Notes: generated by a model from the sequence alone, not told the origin. A DNA stretch of 64,000 bases from Rhipicephalus microplus (GCF_043290135.1 NC_134702.1:196510491-196574490); one strand, 5' to 3'; counted from the first letter of the stretch, positions 13,055 to 22,733 are shown. Translations and numbers: made by a program.

Positions 13055-13125
13055 GATACTGCGGATCGAACCCAGAATCTCCCAGAATGTAGCTGAGCGC
13101 TGTAACCGCTCGTCTATTGCAGCAG
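13055..13125 (-). repeat. tRNA-like SINE relic in arm A
   Basis: On the minus strand this reads as a tRNA-like module with an A-box-like GAGCGGTTACAGCGCTCAGC and a perfect B box, GGTTCGATCC. The matching site in arm B (about 60885-60950, plus strand) has GTTTGATCCGC. The insertion therefore predates the duplication. It is not a functional tRNA gene, because no acceptor-stem pairing or cloverleaf could be completed. Confidence 0.5.
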
Positions 13126-13345
13126 TGCTTGCATTCATTCTATTGCTGATATTTCTTCGATGCTACGAATGACGCCAAATGCAAAAACGTGCGATGAAAC
13201 TTGGTCAAAAATAGAAAAATAGTTTTAATGTGTTTGCCCAAGGTTACTAGAAAATAGAAACCGCCACGTGTGGCTGTATAAGCTTGCACTATTTATCTTG
13301 TATAATACTGTAATGATATTGGGACAGCCGGCACTAACGAACGGA

Positions 13346-13951
13346 GTTTGGCAGCAGTGCTCGCAAGCTTCACGTCGCTAACAGATATTCTCTGTACGCA
13401 GCTGATCACATTCCTGGGATCGTTATCGCCGCACACTGCAAGCAGTACCACTGACGAGAGCACTATTTCGGACAGCCAAATCGGCGCACATTGTGACGAC
13501 ATACAGTGCAGTTCTACGCCATCTACAAGAAGTGGCTGCGGAACGAATTGCGCCTGCGCGGATGACGTGTCCCCAGAACACGAGCACTTCATAAGTCAGG
13601 AAACTTCCGCTCTGACGGCAGTTTGGCAGCAGTGCTCGCAAGCTTCACGTCGCTAACAGATATTCTCTGTACGCAGCTGATCACATTCCTGGGATCGTTA
13701 TCGCCGCACACTGCAAGCAGTACCACTGACGAGAGCACTATTTCGGACAGCCAAATCGGCGCACATTGTGACGACATACAGTGCAGTTCTACGCCATCTA
13801 CAAGAAGTGGCTGCGGAACGAATTGCGCCTGCGCGGATGACGTGTCCCCAGAACACGAGCACTTCATAAGTCAGGAAACTTCCGCTCTGACGGCAGTTTG
13901 GCAGCAGTGCTCGCAAGCTTCACGTCGCTAACAGATATTCTCTGTACGCAG
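13346..13951 (+). repeat. 275-bp tandem units at the LINE 5' end, possible promoter monomers
   Basis: Unit 1 is 13346-13620, unit 2 is 13621-13895, and a partial third unit is 13896-13951. The two full units appear identical, and the 102-codon frames they contain translate to the same peptide. The array sits at the 5' edge of the element, as promoter monomers do in some L1 families. The partial unit stops at GTACGCAG and the leader continues with GTGAGAA, which gives a splice-donor-like CAG/GTGAG. The full units continue with CTGATCAC instead. The unit length is not a multiple of three, so the units cannot form one coding frame. A promoter role is an inference. Confidence 0.85.
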
Positions 13952-14049
13952 GTGAGAATTTCACTACTGCACCTAAACTCTGTTATTGCTAGCACTGCTG
14001 CCAAGCACCATTGTATACGTCGTGTCAGCTGCTGTTGTCTTGTTGAAGG

Positions 14050-14718
14050 ATGAATAAGGAACTAGACGTATTTCAGCGAGAGATACGGAAGGAACTCCGC
14101 GATTTTAAAAAAAGTGTGGACTATTGTAGTGCAGTGTGTGATGACATAAAGCCGCTCTCCGAAGAGATAAGATCGTTACGAAAAGAACTCGCAGATGCGC
14201 GAAAGGCAAACGATATTCTCATGATGGAGACGAAGAAATTACGCATGAAAGTTGAGGACCTGGAGGCGTATACCAGAGCAAACAACCTTGAAATCAAGGG
14301 CGTGCCCAATGAAGGTGACCCTTCCGAAGTAGTCCAGAATATTTGCTCAGCAGTCGGGGAACCCATCACTTCCACAGATATTGATGTTTGTCACAGAATG
14401 GGAACAAAAGATCCCGATGTAAAGAATATCATTGTACGATTTGTTCGCCGGGAGAAACGAGATGCCGTCCTGGCTAAGGCCAAGAGGGCACGTCTTTCTG
14501 CTAACAAAATTGGTTTCCAGTCAACCGATCCTATATTTGTCAATCAAAACCTAACCCAGCTTGGGCAACAACTCCTAGGCGCAACCATAGCTAAGAAGCG
14601 TGGCGTTGGATGGAAATACGTGTGGACGCGCAATGGAAAAATTTTTGCCAGGAAAACGGAATCATCAGAGGTGCTCAGAATTGCTGAACGCGATGATTTA
14701 GAAAAGATGTGCCGCTAG
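14050..14718 (+). CDS. LINE ORF1 protein (coiled coil, RRM-like, FP-type C-terminal domain)
   Basis: A 222-residue protein encoded by the LINE. ORF1 proteins bind LINE RNA and act as trimeric nucleic-acid chaperones in the ribonucleoprotein. Residues 1-75 are rich in Glu, Lys and Leu with a heptad-like pattern, a probable coiled coil. Residues 77-145 (NNLEIKGVP to IIVRFVRREKRDAV) resemble the RRM-like core of ORF1 proteins. Residues 160-212 (FVNQNLTQLGQQLL, then WTRNGKIFARK) match the C-terminal domain shared with the baculovirus FP-protein family, common in arthropod LINE ORF1s. No CCHC zinc knuckle is present, which argues against Jockey and I elements. The first ATG of the frame was chosen. 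Related proteins often carry an N-terminal zinc finger that is absent here. ORF2 starts 41 bases downstream in another frame. Confidence 0.85.
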   Translation: MNKELDVFQREIRKELRDFKKSVDYCSAVCDDIKPLSEEIRSLRKELADARKANDILMMETKKLRMKVEDLEAYTRANNLEIKGVPNEGDPSEVVQNICSAVGEPITSTDIDVCHRMGTKDPDVKNIIVRFVRREKRDAVLAKAKRARLSANKIGFQSTDPIFVNQNLTQLGQQLLGATIAKKRGVGWKYVWTRNGKIFARKTESSEVLRIAERDDLEKMCR

Positions 14719-14759
14719 GTATCGAACAGGCACTCTGAATTGATACAGTCTGCTGCGAA

Positions 14760-17612
14760 ATGGCGTTATTTGACAGTTGTCAATACCATGATGCAGACAG
14801 TTTTAACAAAGCGGTCACGCATATTGGAAGGCACTTCAGTGCTTTACATTTGAACGTGCGCAGTATTAAAAATAAGGTTTCTGATCTCAGCATGTTCCTC
14901 GATTCCTTAGCTATAAAATTCGATGTAATTTTGCTTTCCGAGACATGGCTCGCTCCTAATGACTGTCCTTCACAACTACAGTCTTACAAATACAATGGTG
15001 TTACCAGGACTAATAGTCGTGGCGGAGGCGTTGCTTTGTACGTAAAGGACTGTATTCCTCATGATATTATTGATGAGCTAACCTTTTTGACGACTACCGT
15101 TGAATGTATTACAATCCGATTACCAAATGTTCTAGTTACTGCAGTGTATCGGCCACCCGCAAGCAGCAAATCTGATTTTCTTGTTATTTTTGAAACCATT
15201 ATATCTAAGCTTCACTCGTTCCGCGTGCCATTTTTTCTGATGGGTGACGTAAATATGAACATGCTAAGCGATGACGTTGCCACTATACAGTTTGAAACTA
15301 TTCTGTCCACCTATTGTAGTGAAAACACTATCGGTCTGCCTAGCCGAATCACGGACCATAGCGCCACTCTTCTGGACGTCTGTATCACAAACGTGCCGAC
15401 GAGTAAGACTTTTACAGGCTTATTTTCACTCGACCTTAGTGACCACTTACCCATTTTTGCTCTTTTTTCCACTGCAACGAATAAGCCTAGGTACAATGAA
15501 AAAACAACGTACCGCGTCATCAACCAGCTCACCCTAGAAAAATTTCGTTCTGAAATAACCCATACGGACTGGTCTTTTGTGTACGCTGAGCGAAATTCAG
15601 ATCACGCATATAGCGCTTTCTCGCGCTATCTGAAAGCATGTTATGACAACAGTTTTCCTATGGTGACATACACAATAATGAAAACGAAAATTCGTAAACC
15701 GTGGATCAACAAGAATCTTCACAAAAGAATCAAAACGAAAAACAAAATGTATCATAAGTTTGTCCAAACACGCGACCTAGAGGTGCTGAAAAAATTCAAA
15801 ACGTATCGCAATAAGCTAAACGCCGACATACGCAAGGCTAAGAAGATTTATTATGAATGCCTATTCGCCAAGATTTATAATGATCCTCGTAAACTGTGGA
15901 ATGAAGTGAATAACCTGGGACAATTTACCGAAAGTAAAATGCGTATTAATGTCAAAGCCTTCTCCCAAGATATGAGCGACGAAGCAGCTATCACGGCTAT
16001 GAACGAATATTTTGCCCATTCTGGTGATTATGTGCCTCTTTCAGGACATTGTAAGCAAGAAAGGATTACCCGTAGAACGAGAGAGCCTAACACAATCAGT
16101 CTAAGTCCAGTGACACCTTCAGAGGTACACAGCTCGATAATTAGACTACGTAACAATGTCGCAAGAGGCGCTGATGACTTAAGTGCAGCGCCCTTGAAGC
16201 ACGTTGCGGACCTTATATCGGAGCCCTTGGCTCATATTATTAATTGCATGTTAGTTTCTGGTATTTTCCCCTCAGAACTCAAGCTTGCGCGTGTATGTCC
16301 TGTGCACAAAGGCGGTGCTTTGAATGACATTTCTAATTATAGGCCTATCTCTGTTTTACCAGTGCTATCGAAGGTATTTGAGAGTGCCATAAATTGTAGA
16401 CTAAGGAACTTTCTTTCAAAGTATCAAATAATAAACCCTGCTCAGTATGGTTTCCAGAAAGGAAAGTCCACTGAATTAGCCCTATTAAACGTAAAAGAGG
16501 TCATGCTGAACAATTTTGAAAAAAGACTATATACAGTAGGACTGTTCCTTGACCTGAAGAAGGCTTTCGATAGCATAAAACATGACATTCTAGAAGAAAA
16601 ATTATTTGACTATGGATTGCGTGGCGCTGCTCTTAAACTTATTACGAATTACTTATCTGACAGAAAACAATATGTTACACTCGGAAGCTTAGCGTCAGAA
16701 GCAACAGAACTTAAGCAAGGCGTTCCACAAGGTTCTATCTTAGGACCCTTGTTATTTATACTTTATATAGATGATATATGTAATATCCCATACACAGAAA
16801 AACTAGTCATGTACGCAGATGACACGAATGCCTTTTTCAGTGCTGATACAGTGGCCGATCTTCAAGTTACTGTAACTAATTATTTAAGACACCTGGAACT
16901 GTGGCTCAATGAAAACAAGCTTGACTTAAACGCAAGTAAAACAAAATATGTTATATTTAGGCCTCCTAATAAGCCATGCATTACACTGAATTTCTCCTTT
17001 CAGGGCACCACGCTGGAATGTGTTAAAACGCAAAAATTTCTAGGAGTATGGTTTGAGGAAAACATGTCATGGAACACACATATATCAAAACTTGTCTCTG
17101 AATTAGGTAAAACTGTTGGCTGCATGTATAAGTTATCAGACCTTGTACCATTATGGCTTAAAAAGGCTATATACTACGCCCATTTCTATTCTCGGTTATC
17201 TTACTGCGCACTAGTATGGGCAAAAACGTCTGCTCAGAACCTCAACAAACTAGAGACGTTACAGAAAAAGGTTCTTAGAATATTTGAAAAATTTTATGGG
17301 CTTCCTAGCGAACTACGTACTCATCAGCTCTTTATAAATCATGATCTTATTAGAGCAAGTGACCTTTACACATATAAACTAATACTTTATATTCAGAAAA
17401 ACAAACTTCATCAGCATTCAATTGACAGCTCCTGTCGATACGCTCTCCGAAATCAACTAAGACCAGTTCCCTTTTCTCGCACACGTTACGGAGAATGCCT
17501 TCTACACCACCAGATACCAACAATATTGAACAAATTCTTAACCAGTATCGACTTCGAACTGCCTGAACGTATATTCAAGAAACATGTACGAAGTATGTTG
17601 TTACACGCATAG
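14760..17612 (+). CDS. LINE ORF2 protein: APE-type endonuclease and reverse transcriptase, intact
   Basis: A 950-residue protein that would nick target DNA and copy the element's RNA at the nick (target-primed reverse transcription). Residues 28-240 are an APE-like endonuclease. Visible key residues are Asn32 (LNVRS), Glu61 (SETW), Tyr130 (AVYRPP), Asp163 and Asn165 (GDVN) and Asp228-His229 (SDH). Residues about 505-760 are the reverse transcriptase, with NYRPISVLP, FLDLKKAFDS, GVPQGSILGPLLF (from 654) and the catalytic YADD at 685-688. A CR1/L2-type C-terminal region follows (KLETLQKKVLRIFEK), with no RNase H and no CCHC finger. All key residues seen are conserved and there is no internal stop or frameshift. 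Short antisense frames at 15271-15537 are shadows of this gene. Confidence 0.95.
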   Translation: MALFDSCQYHDADSFNKAVTHIGRHFSALHLNVRSIKNKVSDLSMFLDSLAIKFDVILLSETWLAPNDCPSQLQSYKYNGVTRTNSRGGGVALYVKDCIPHDIIDELTFLTTTVECITIRLPNVLVTAVYRPPASSKSDFLVIFETIISKLHSFRVPFFLMGDVNMNMLSDDVATIQFETILSTYCSENTIGLPSRITDHSATLLDVCITNVPTSKTFTGLFSLDLSDHLPIFALFSTATNKPRYNEKTTYRVINQLTLEKFRSEITHTDWSFVYAERNSDHAYSAFSRYLKACYDNSFPMVTYTIMKTKIRKPWINKNLHKRIKTKNKMYHKFVQTRDLEVLKKFKTYRNKLNADIRKAKKIYYECLFAKIYNDPRKLWNEVNNLGQFTESKMRINVKAFSQDMSDEAAITAMNEYFAHSGDYVPLSGHCKQERITRRTREPNTISLSPVTPSEVHSSIIRLRNNVARGADDLSAAPLKHVADLISEPLAHIINCMLVSGIFPSELKLARVCPVHKGGALNDISNYRPISVLPVLSKVFESAINCRLRNFLSKYQIINPAQYGFQKGKSTELALLNVKEVMLNNFEKRLYTVGLFLDLKKAFDSIKHDILEEKLFDYGLRGAALKLITNYLSDRKQYVTLGSLASEATELKQGVPQGSILGPLLFILYIDDICNIPYTEKLVMYADDTNAFFSADTVADLQVTVTNYLRHLELWLNENKLDLNASKTKYVIFRPPNKPCITLNFSFQGTTLECVKTQKFLGVWFEENMSWNTHISKLVSELGKTVGCMYKLSDLVPLWLKKAIYYAHFYSRLSYCALVWAKTSAQNLNKLETLQKKVLRIFEKFYGLPSELRTHQLFINHDLIRASDLYTYKLILYIQKNKLHQHSIDSSCRYALRNQLRPVPFSRTRYGECLLHHQIPTILNKFLTSIDFELPERIFKKHVRSMLLHA

Positions 17613-17931
17613 GAATTGCTCAAACAGCACTAGCTATCTTTCGTTATCATGTTTTTTACATGTTTTCTTTCCTTTTTGTATAAGAATTGTTGTTTTGCGC
17701 ATGTGCATACAAGATTTATGCGACCTACGTGAAATTATGTGTGTATTTTGTTCACTAAAAGGAAAAAGTACTAAGCTCTCATTTTGGCTTATGCATGTAC
17801 AGTGAATTACGCGATATTTTTGTAAAATGCCTGCTGCTCTGGAACGGGTTCTTGGGCTCTCTCAAGATGTCTCCGACATCTTTTCGCCTAAGGACCTCCG
17901 ACTTGATGTTGTTGGAAATAAACTTGACTTG
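17613..17931 (+). other. LINE 3' untranslated region and terminal ACTTG repeat
   Basis: A 319-base tail after the ORF2 stop. It ends with AATAAA at about 17917-17922 followed by ACTTGACTTG, then host arm-A sequence resumes. Short frames overlapping the ORF2 end (17584-17805) have no motifs. Confidence 0.8.
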
Positions 17932-19305
17932 GCTACCTTCTCATAGTTTGCCAAATATAAATAAAAATAAAATATATACCGGCCGGAGACAACATTAATC
18001 AACTATTATGAATTCACTGTCACTAGTGTCCCTTTCACTAGATGAATACTCAGTTTGTTTCCATTATCGTTATTTATTGAAGATTTGGCTCATTAACACA
18101 CAACTTTCCTAATTAGCATGGATTTTCTCACATCTAAAGACAGTCGCAATTCATCTCGCTTTCTGTGTGGCTGTCGCTCCCATAAAATGCGTACTCCACT
18201 TTTTTATGCTCTCCAAGCATCCGACGCTGCTTTGCGGAAACTATTCTTGACGTTTGCTGGGCCAGAAAATTGTAATATTATCTATCAATTTCAAGCTTTC
18301 GTGGAGACGAAACAAGAGTCTCACTCTCTATTTCTTTTTTCGTCCTTTTTGCACGTGTGATAACGTCTCTCGACTTTAGGACTCGTATACATGTCCCTTG
18401 CTTTGTTTTCTCCCTCGAACACCGCGGGACGAAGTATTTGCACCATGTTTTGTGAAAAGCATTAGCACTGAAACAGCTCCGGCGAGTCTCCCTCGTTTTA
18501 CGTAGACACATATCTAAGCGTAAGCGTGCACGTTCTCACATTCCGGCTTTATATTAATGCTGTGGTGCATGGAACTAGCAAAATTTCGCTCACAATTTTA
18601 TATTGTCTATTACTGCACACTTCGTCCACAGGCACAACAGCTGCTCCTGTGTCTTGTCATAAGAATATTGCAAGAAAGGCAACCTTTTACATCTAAGTAC
18701 AAAACACCCTTACGATCACCAATATACGGTGCTAGATTACACCGGATTAGTTGAGTAGCAGGGCAGCTTCATTACATGTAAGGTAACTGGTCGCGTTAAA
18801 TAGGGGAAGATATTTGAGGCACATTTTCAGACATTGCTTGCATCGTTTTATGCGTGGTTGCATTGTTGTGGTGCACCTAGAGTGTTGTTTACTTTTATTT
18901 GGCGAGATAGTTCATTAAGCCATCGAGCAATTTCTTTTTTAGCTACAGTCGTTGATGAAAGGTGAGTGCTTGGCTTTGCACAGCACACCAAATCGTCTAT
19001 TGCAACGTACGCGGCATCCCGTAAGCGCTGTAGCAGACGCTCGAGGAGCTGAAACCTAGATGCCGCAAATTATTGGCTATTATCGTATACTCTCAAGGCT
19101 AGGCGCTTTGCGTGCTACACTTTGATATTATCGGCACATACTTCTTTTTTCTTTATCGTTTCATTGACTATCGTGTGTCCTACTCGCCCTCGTAAGTACC
19201 GAATAAATTAAATTCATACCCGCGCTATAGTAATCCCTCCTGATAAGAGAATTTTTGGCTAAAGAAATGCGTAGCCAAGAGAAAGCTTTGTGAATTTTGC
19301 CCCAG

Positions 19306-19554
19306 ATTACCAGCGATCGAGGTCAGTGCTCGTCTTTTTCGCTAAGCTCTGAATTTTACATAATTTATATGGCACTTCTTAATCTAGCAAACCGTTTCAC
19401 CTTCACCGATCAGGTATATACATACATATTTTTTTTTTGGTTACTACAACCGCTAACAGCATGCTCAAATTCCAAATAGTATCACCTACCTTACCGAGCA
19501 GAGCTACAGGTCAAGGGAAAATTGGCAGCAGTGTGCGTGATTTTCATTAAAAAA
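19306..19554. other. Short spacer, nothing recognised
   Basis: Arm A similarity ends at about 19305 and the next dispersed repeat begins near 19555. No gene or repeat was identified between them. Confidence 0.4.
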
Positions 19555-19751
19555 ATGCCAGGCCTGCGTGGAAAGTCCGGCACAGTCACAGCGGAAGCTC
19601 GAGAAGCGGCCTTTCAGAGACTTTCAAAACACTCATTGGGTAACTACTGCAGGCATGCTTGCCTGATACCCACTAGGGCATTAATAATAATGTTTTTGAA
19701 GTTGGCCTGCATTCACTATGCTATTTTTGTCATTCTTCTGAGAAGCGTGGT

Positions 19752-19986
19752 CCCCGCTGCGGTGGTCTAGTGGCTAAGGTACTCGGCTACTCACCCGCAG
19801 GTCGTGGGATCAAATGTCGGCTCCGGTCGCTGCATTTCCTATGGAGGAGGAAATGTTGTAGGCCCGTGTGCTCAGATTTGGGTGCATGTTAAAGAACCCC
19901 AAGCGGTCGAAATTTCCGAAGCCCTCCACTACGGCGTCTCTTATAATCACATGGTGGTTTTTGTACGTTGAACCCCACATATCAAT
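19752..19986 (+). mobile_element. Ruka-type tRNA-derived SINE
   Basis: A tRNA-like head contains the A box (TGGTCTAGTGGCTAAGG) and a worn B box. It is followed by the conserved body and the CACATATCAATC tail. A 14-base target duplication, CTGAGAAGCGTGGT, flanks it (19738-19751 and 19987-20000). Transcription by RNA polymerase III and mobilisation by a partner LINE are properties of the class. The B-box mutations (GGGATCAAATG) suggest a weakened copy. Confidence 0.9.
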
Positions 19987-20260
19987 CTGAGAAGCGTGGT
20001 ATCCGCTAAACACTTGCAAGGAAGTTTCTGCCAATTGTTTGAGCGGTGGCTGCCGACAATGAGGAATTATGGCTAAAGTGGGTATGCGCCACATTTAATA
20101 ACGGAACACGAACAAGCTTTTGTGATGGGTCGGAGCGTTGGCCGGCCCACTCATTACGCTATTCGCATTGTGCGGCGACTCGTTGTTCTTTCGCTATTTT
20201 AAACCACTTCATAAGTTCTATTACCGCGATTGCTTTCCTGACATCAAGCCTGCCTATAAG

Positions 20261-20493
20261 CCCCGCCGCGGTGGTCTAGTGGCTAAGGTACTCGGCTGCT
20301 GACCCGCAGGTCGCAGGTTCGAATCCCGGCTTCGGCGGCTGCATTTCTGATGGAGGCGGAAATGTTGTAGGCCCGTGTGCTCAGATTTGGGCGCACGTTA
20401 AAGAACCCCAGGTGGTCAAAATTTCCGGAGCCCTCCATTACGGCGTCTCTCATAATCATATGGTGGTTTTGGGACGTTAAACCCCACATATCA
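20261..20493 (+). mobile_element. Ruka-type tRNA-derived SINE
   Basis: The A box (TGGTCTAGTGGCTAAGG) and B box (GGTTCGAATCC) are intact, followed by the standard body and a CACATATCA tail. A perfect 18-base target duplication, ATCAAGCCTGCCTATAAG, is at 20243-20260 and 20494-20511. The related repeat near 24050-24075 reads straight through this point, which confirms the insertion. Confidence 0.93.
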
Positions 20494-20534
20494 ATCAAGC
20501 CTGCCTATAAGAAAGTTTGCAAATCTGTCATAAG

Positions 20535-20606
20535 CATCGGTGTAGCTCAATGGTAGAATACTGGACACACCCAGCGGACGCCAATTCGAGCCCCACTGTG
20601 TCATTG
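20535..20606 (+). repeat. Degenerate tRNA-like module inside repeat family X
   Basis: An A-box-like TAGCTCAATGGTAGAA and a B-box-like AATTCGAGCCC are spaced as in a tRNA. Copy 2 has a more decayed match near 24096-24165. It is not a working tRNA gene, because the stems do not pair convincingly. Confidence 0.45.
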
Positions 20607-20722
20607 TTGGTAGGTGTTTTCTTATTTCGCATGATGTCGTTACGGACATCGGCGGCGGCGCTGAAAAACTGCGCGTAACCCGAGTTGTGATCTCTTAACA
20701 GGTTTCGCTGTGAAAACCAGGG

Positions 20723-22425
20723 CACAATAGGAGCAACGTAGGGCAAGGCAGCGTTGAAGGTGAGAAACATAGGTGTGCGCAGGGCTCTCGTAGAGGGGGG
20801 GTGGCGAAAGTTCATCACATCACCCGCCTACCTATCAAGTCAAAAAAAAGGAAATGTTTTGCGCCTTTCCCCTTATAAGGCCACTAGGTCGACAACGTTC
20901 CTTATTCAATGAATGAAGCAGGTTCTGCGCCCCCTTTTCAGGTGACTGAGGAGCCTATGATCAGGGAACCTTTTGTGGAAGAATAAAGATGTTGTCTCCT
21001 GTTTTACAGAAGATAGGTGGCTAACAAATGCAATAATGAGGTCAACGTGATGCTGTTCTTGAATAAGTAGTTTTGAATCGACCTAATCACATGTTTACAT
21101 TTACACATTCATGTTTGAGTAGAAGGGGCAGAGGCATGTAGGGCAGAGAAACGATGGCTTGATAATAAACCAAATACCTACGTAAGAGAGCAAAAAAAAA
21201 GAGAAGGAGAGACACCTTATCTCTAGTAAGGCCACTTCAGTCGTCCTCATAGAATGGCCTGGCTTTACAAACACGAAGATATGCGTTCTCGTGTACCTTG
21301 CGGCGCGTATCTCTATATCCTGCCGCCACCACTGGCAGTTACACAAACACTGTGGCGCAAAACGCTCCCCCAAAATCGGTGGCTTGTATAGATATTTATT
21401 CACCAGCATTAGCAATTATTGACGTCCGGAATACCAGTGCACGCGTGTTTGACAGGAAGATTTATGAAAGAGGCCCTCTGTTGAGGAAAATAACACTGCA
21501 AAAAAGAATTTTTGTCATAACTTCACTGACACACACATCCACGTCGGCTATACTGCAGTTATATTTGTCACCCACGCAACGTAACGTGTCTGATAGCCAC
21601 AAATTATTTTGGAGCCATTTGGTAAGGAATGCTCCAGCGTCTATTCTGAAACCAGAGACAGCGGGGATCGGCGAACGTCTCACGTGCCATTCCCAATATT
21701 CACACGTATTCATCTATGGGGATTAAATATATCCGACCTGTAGTAGTTTCTTGCGTGCTTCTGGAGCATAACGAAGTAAGGCGTAAGGAGAACGAAGCCA
21801 AATCTCACAAAGAACAGGGGAAAATGTTTATACCTACTTGTCAATATATGAATGTGGGACATCACGTTGCACTGCGGAAATTCTTAGGCATCATTTAGGA
21901 GAAAGAAACAAGGTTTACTCAGCAAAGTGCGCTTATTCGCATGTGAAAGTTCCGGTTAATTTACAAAGAAAGTGCAGCACGTGGGAAGTAAAGATGACAA
22001 ATGAATGTTTGAATTATACACAGAATCAAATCATGTCGCACTTTATAAGCGTTGTGACAATGCGTTGCACTATGTACGATGACAAAATACTTCTGGCTTA
22101 CTGATGACAAATATCTGTTGCTTTTAGACATTATTCATGCTTACCCAAAAAAATTACTTTCGTTGGTTAAATGAGCGCTTGTGTGCACCATACAGAAAAC
22201 TCGGCTTAAACATTGTGTAGTGTGGTGTGCAGCAGAAACGTACGATTGCGCTACAAAATATCAGTGCAAGAAGAACGCGCACCGTCGCGTAAGTTGACCG
22301 CAAGCTGATTCGCTTTATTCTCCGTAAACCAAGATTGATAGTGAATCTGAACCTGAATGTGTGAATGAGTCATCATTCTAGACATGCATGCACAAACGCA
22401 TTACTCAGGAGAAGAAACGAGTGGA
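20723..22425. other. 1.7 kb without a recognised gene
   Basis: The longest frame, 21298-21726 (142 codons, plus strand), lacks family motifs and overlaps antisense frames, so it is not called. Nothing else was recognised. Confidence 0.45.
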
Positions 22426-22439
22426 AAAACTGCTCAGTC

Positions 22440-22676
22440 GATCGATTTGTGGGGTTTAACGTCCCAATACTAGCATATGAATATGAGAGACGCCATAGTG
22501 GAGGGCTCCGAAAACTTCAACCGCCTGGTGTTTTTTAACGTGCACCCAAATCTGAGTACACGGACCTACAACATTTCCGCCTTTATCGGAAATGCAGCCG
22601 CCACTGCCGGGATTCGATCCCGCGACCTGCGGGTTAGCAGCCGAGTACCTTAGCCACTAGACCACCATGGCAGGGC
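22440..22676 (-). mobile_element. Ruka-type tRNA-derived SINE, minus strand
   Basis: This is the reverse complement of the Ruka consensus seen at 20261-20493. The tRNA-like head is at the right end (ACCTGCGGGTTAGCAGCCGA) and the tail at the left (GATTTGTGGGGTTTAACG). A 14-base target duplication, AAAACTGCTCAGTC, is at 22426-22439 and 22677-22690. Confidence 0.92.
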
Positions 22677-22733
22677 AAAACTGCTCAGTCTCGTCTGGAC
22701 GACGTTCTCTTCACCTACGCATCCATCGGCACT

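Larger units (their letters stand above)
13344..17931 (+). mobile_element. Full-length CR1/L2-like LINE, 4588 bp, both ORFs intact
   Basis: A non-LTR retrotransposon inserted in arm A. Its limits come from comparison with arm B, which reads across as AACGTACG then CTACTTTCTCATAG. Arm A has AACGAACG, then the element, then GCTACCTTCTCATAG. No target duplication longer than one or two bases is visible, which is typical of CR1-group elements. From 5' to 3' it holds two full 275-bp tandem units plus a partial unit, a 98-base leader, ORF1 (14050-14718), a 41-base spacer, ORF2 (14760-17612) and a 319-base 3' region. The 3' end reads GGAAATAAACTTGACTTG, that is AATAAA followed by a short ACTTG repeat in place of a poly(A) tail. 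With both frames open the copy looks young and may be mobile. The clade (CR1 versus L2) is inferred. Confidence 0.88.
11176..19305 (+). repeat. Arm A of a large inverted duplication, interrupted by a LINE
   Basis: Positions 11176-13343 and 17932-19305 match, in inverted orientation, positions 59234-62727. The arm is about 3.54 kb once the 4.6-kb LINE is removed, and arm B is 3.49 kb. By eye the identity is roughly 80-90 percent with scattered indels. Shared landmarks in the same order are the end of a coding exon, a poly(A) signal (11489-11494), a GTAT microsatellite, a tRNA-like SINE relic, and a 1.4-kb stretch ending in GTGAATTTTGCCCCAG. Similarity begins inside the exon and stops at 19305. 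It may be a segmental duplication or two copies of a long uncharacterised repeat. Confidence 0.8.
19555..20722 (+). repeat. Dispersed repeat family X, copy 1, split by two Ruka SINEs
   Basis: The pieces 19555-19737, 20001-20242 and 20512-20722 align in order with 22780-22849 plus 23677-24290. Shared phrases include ATGCCAGGCCTGCGTGGAA, ACCCACT..GGGCA/ACCCACTGCGGCA, ACAAGCTTTTGTGA.GG and CAAGCCTGCCT. No protein is encoded. Near its 3' part it carries a tRNA-like module (see 20535-20606). The family therefore may be a composite SINE or a non-autonomous element. Copy 2 lacks both SINEs and so gives the empty sites. Confidence 0.75.

Noticed and set aside
13348..13931. Two identical 102-codon frames (13348-13656 and 13623-13931)
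   Set aside because: They are the 275-bp LINE monomer read twice. The unit is not a multiple of three, there is no known motif, and the antisense frames repeat in the same way.
20262..20340. Possible functional tRNA gene at the Ruka heads (also 45494, 56456, 57973, 22440, 19752)
   Set aside because: The A and B boxes are intact in several, but the tRNA-like heads continue into a common body with target duplications, so they are SINEs.
21298..21726. 142-codon plus-strand frame
   Set aside because: No family motif, an antisense frame of 83 codons within it, and no splice or promoter context.
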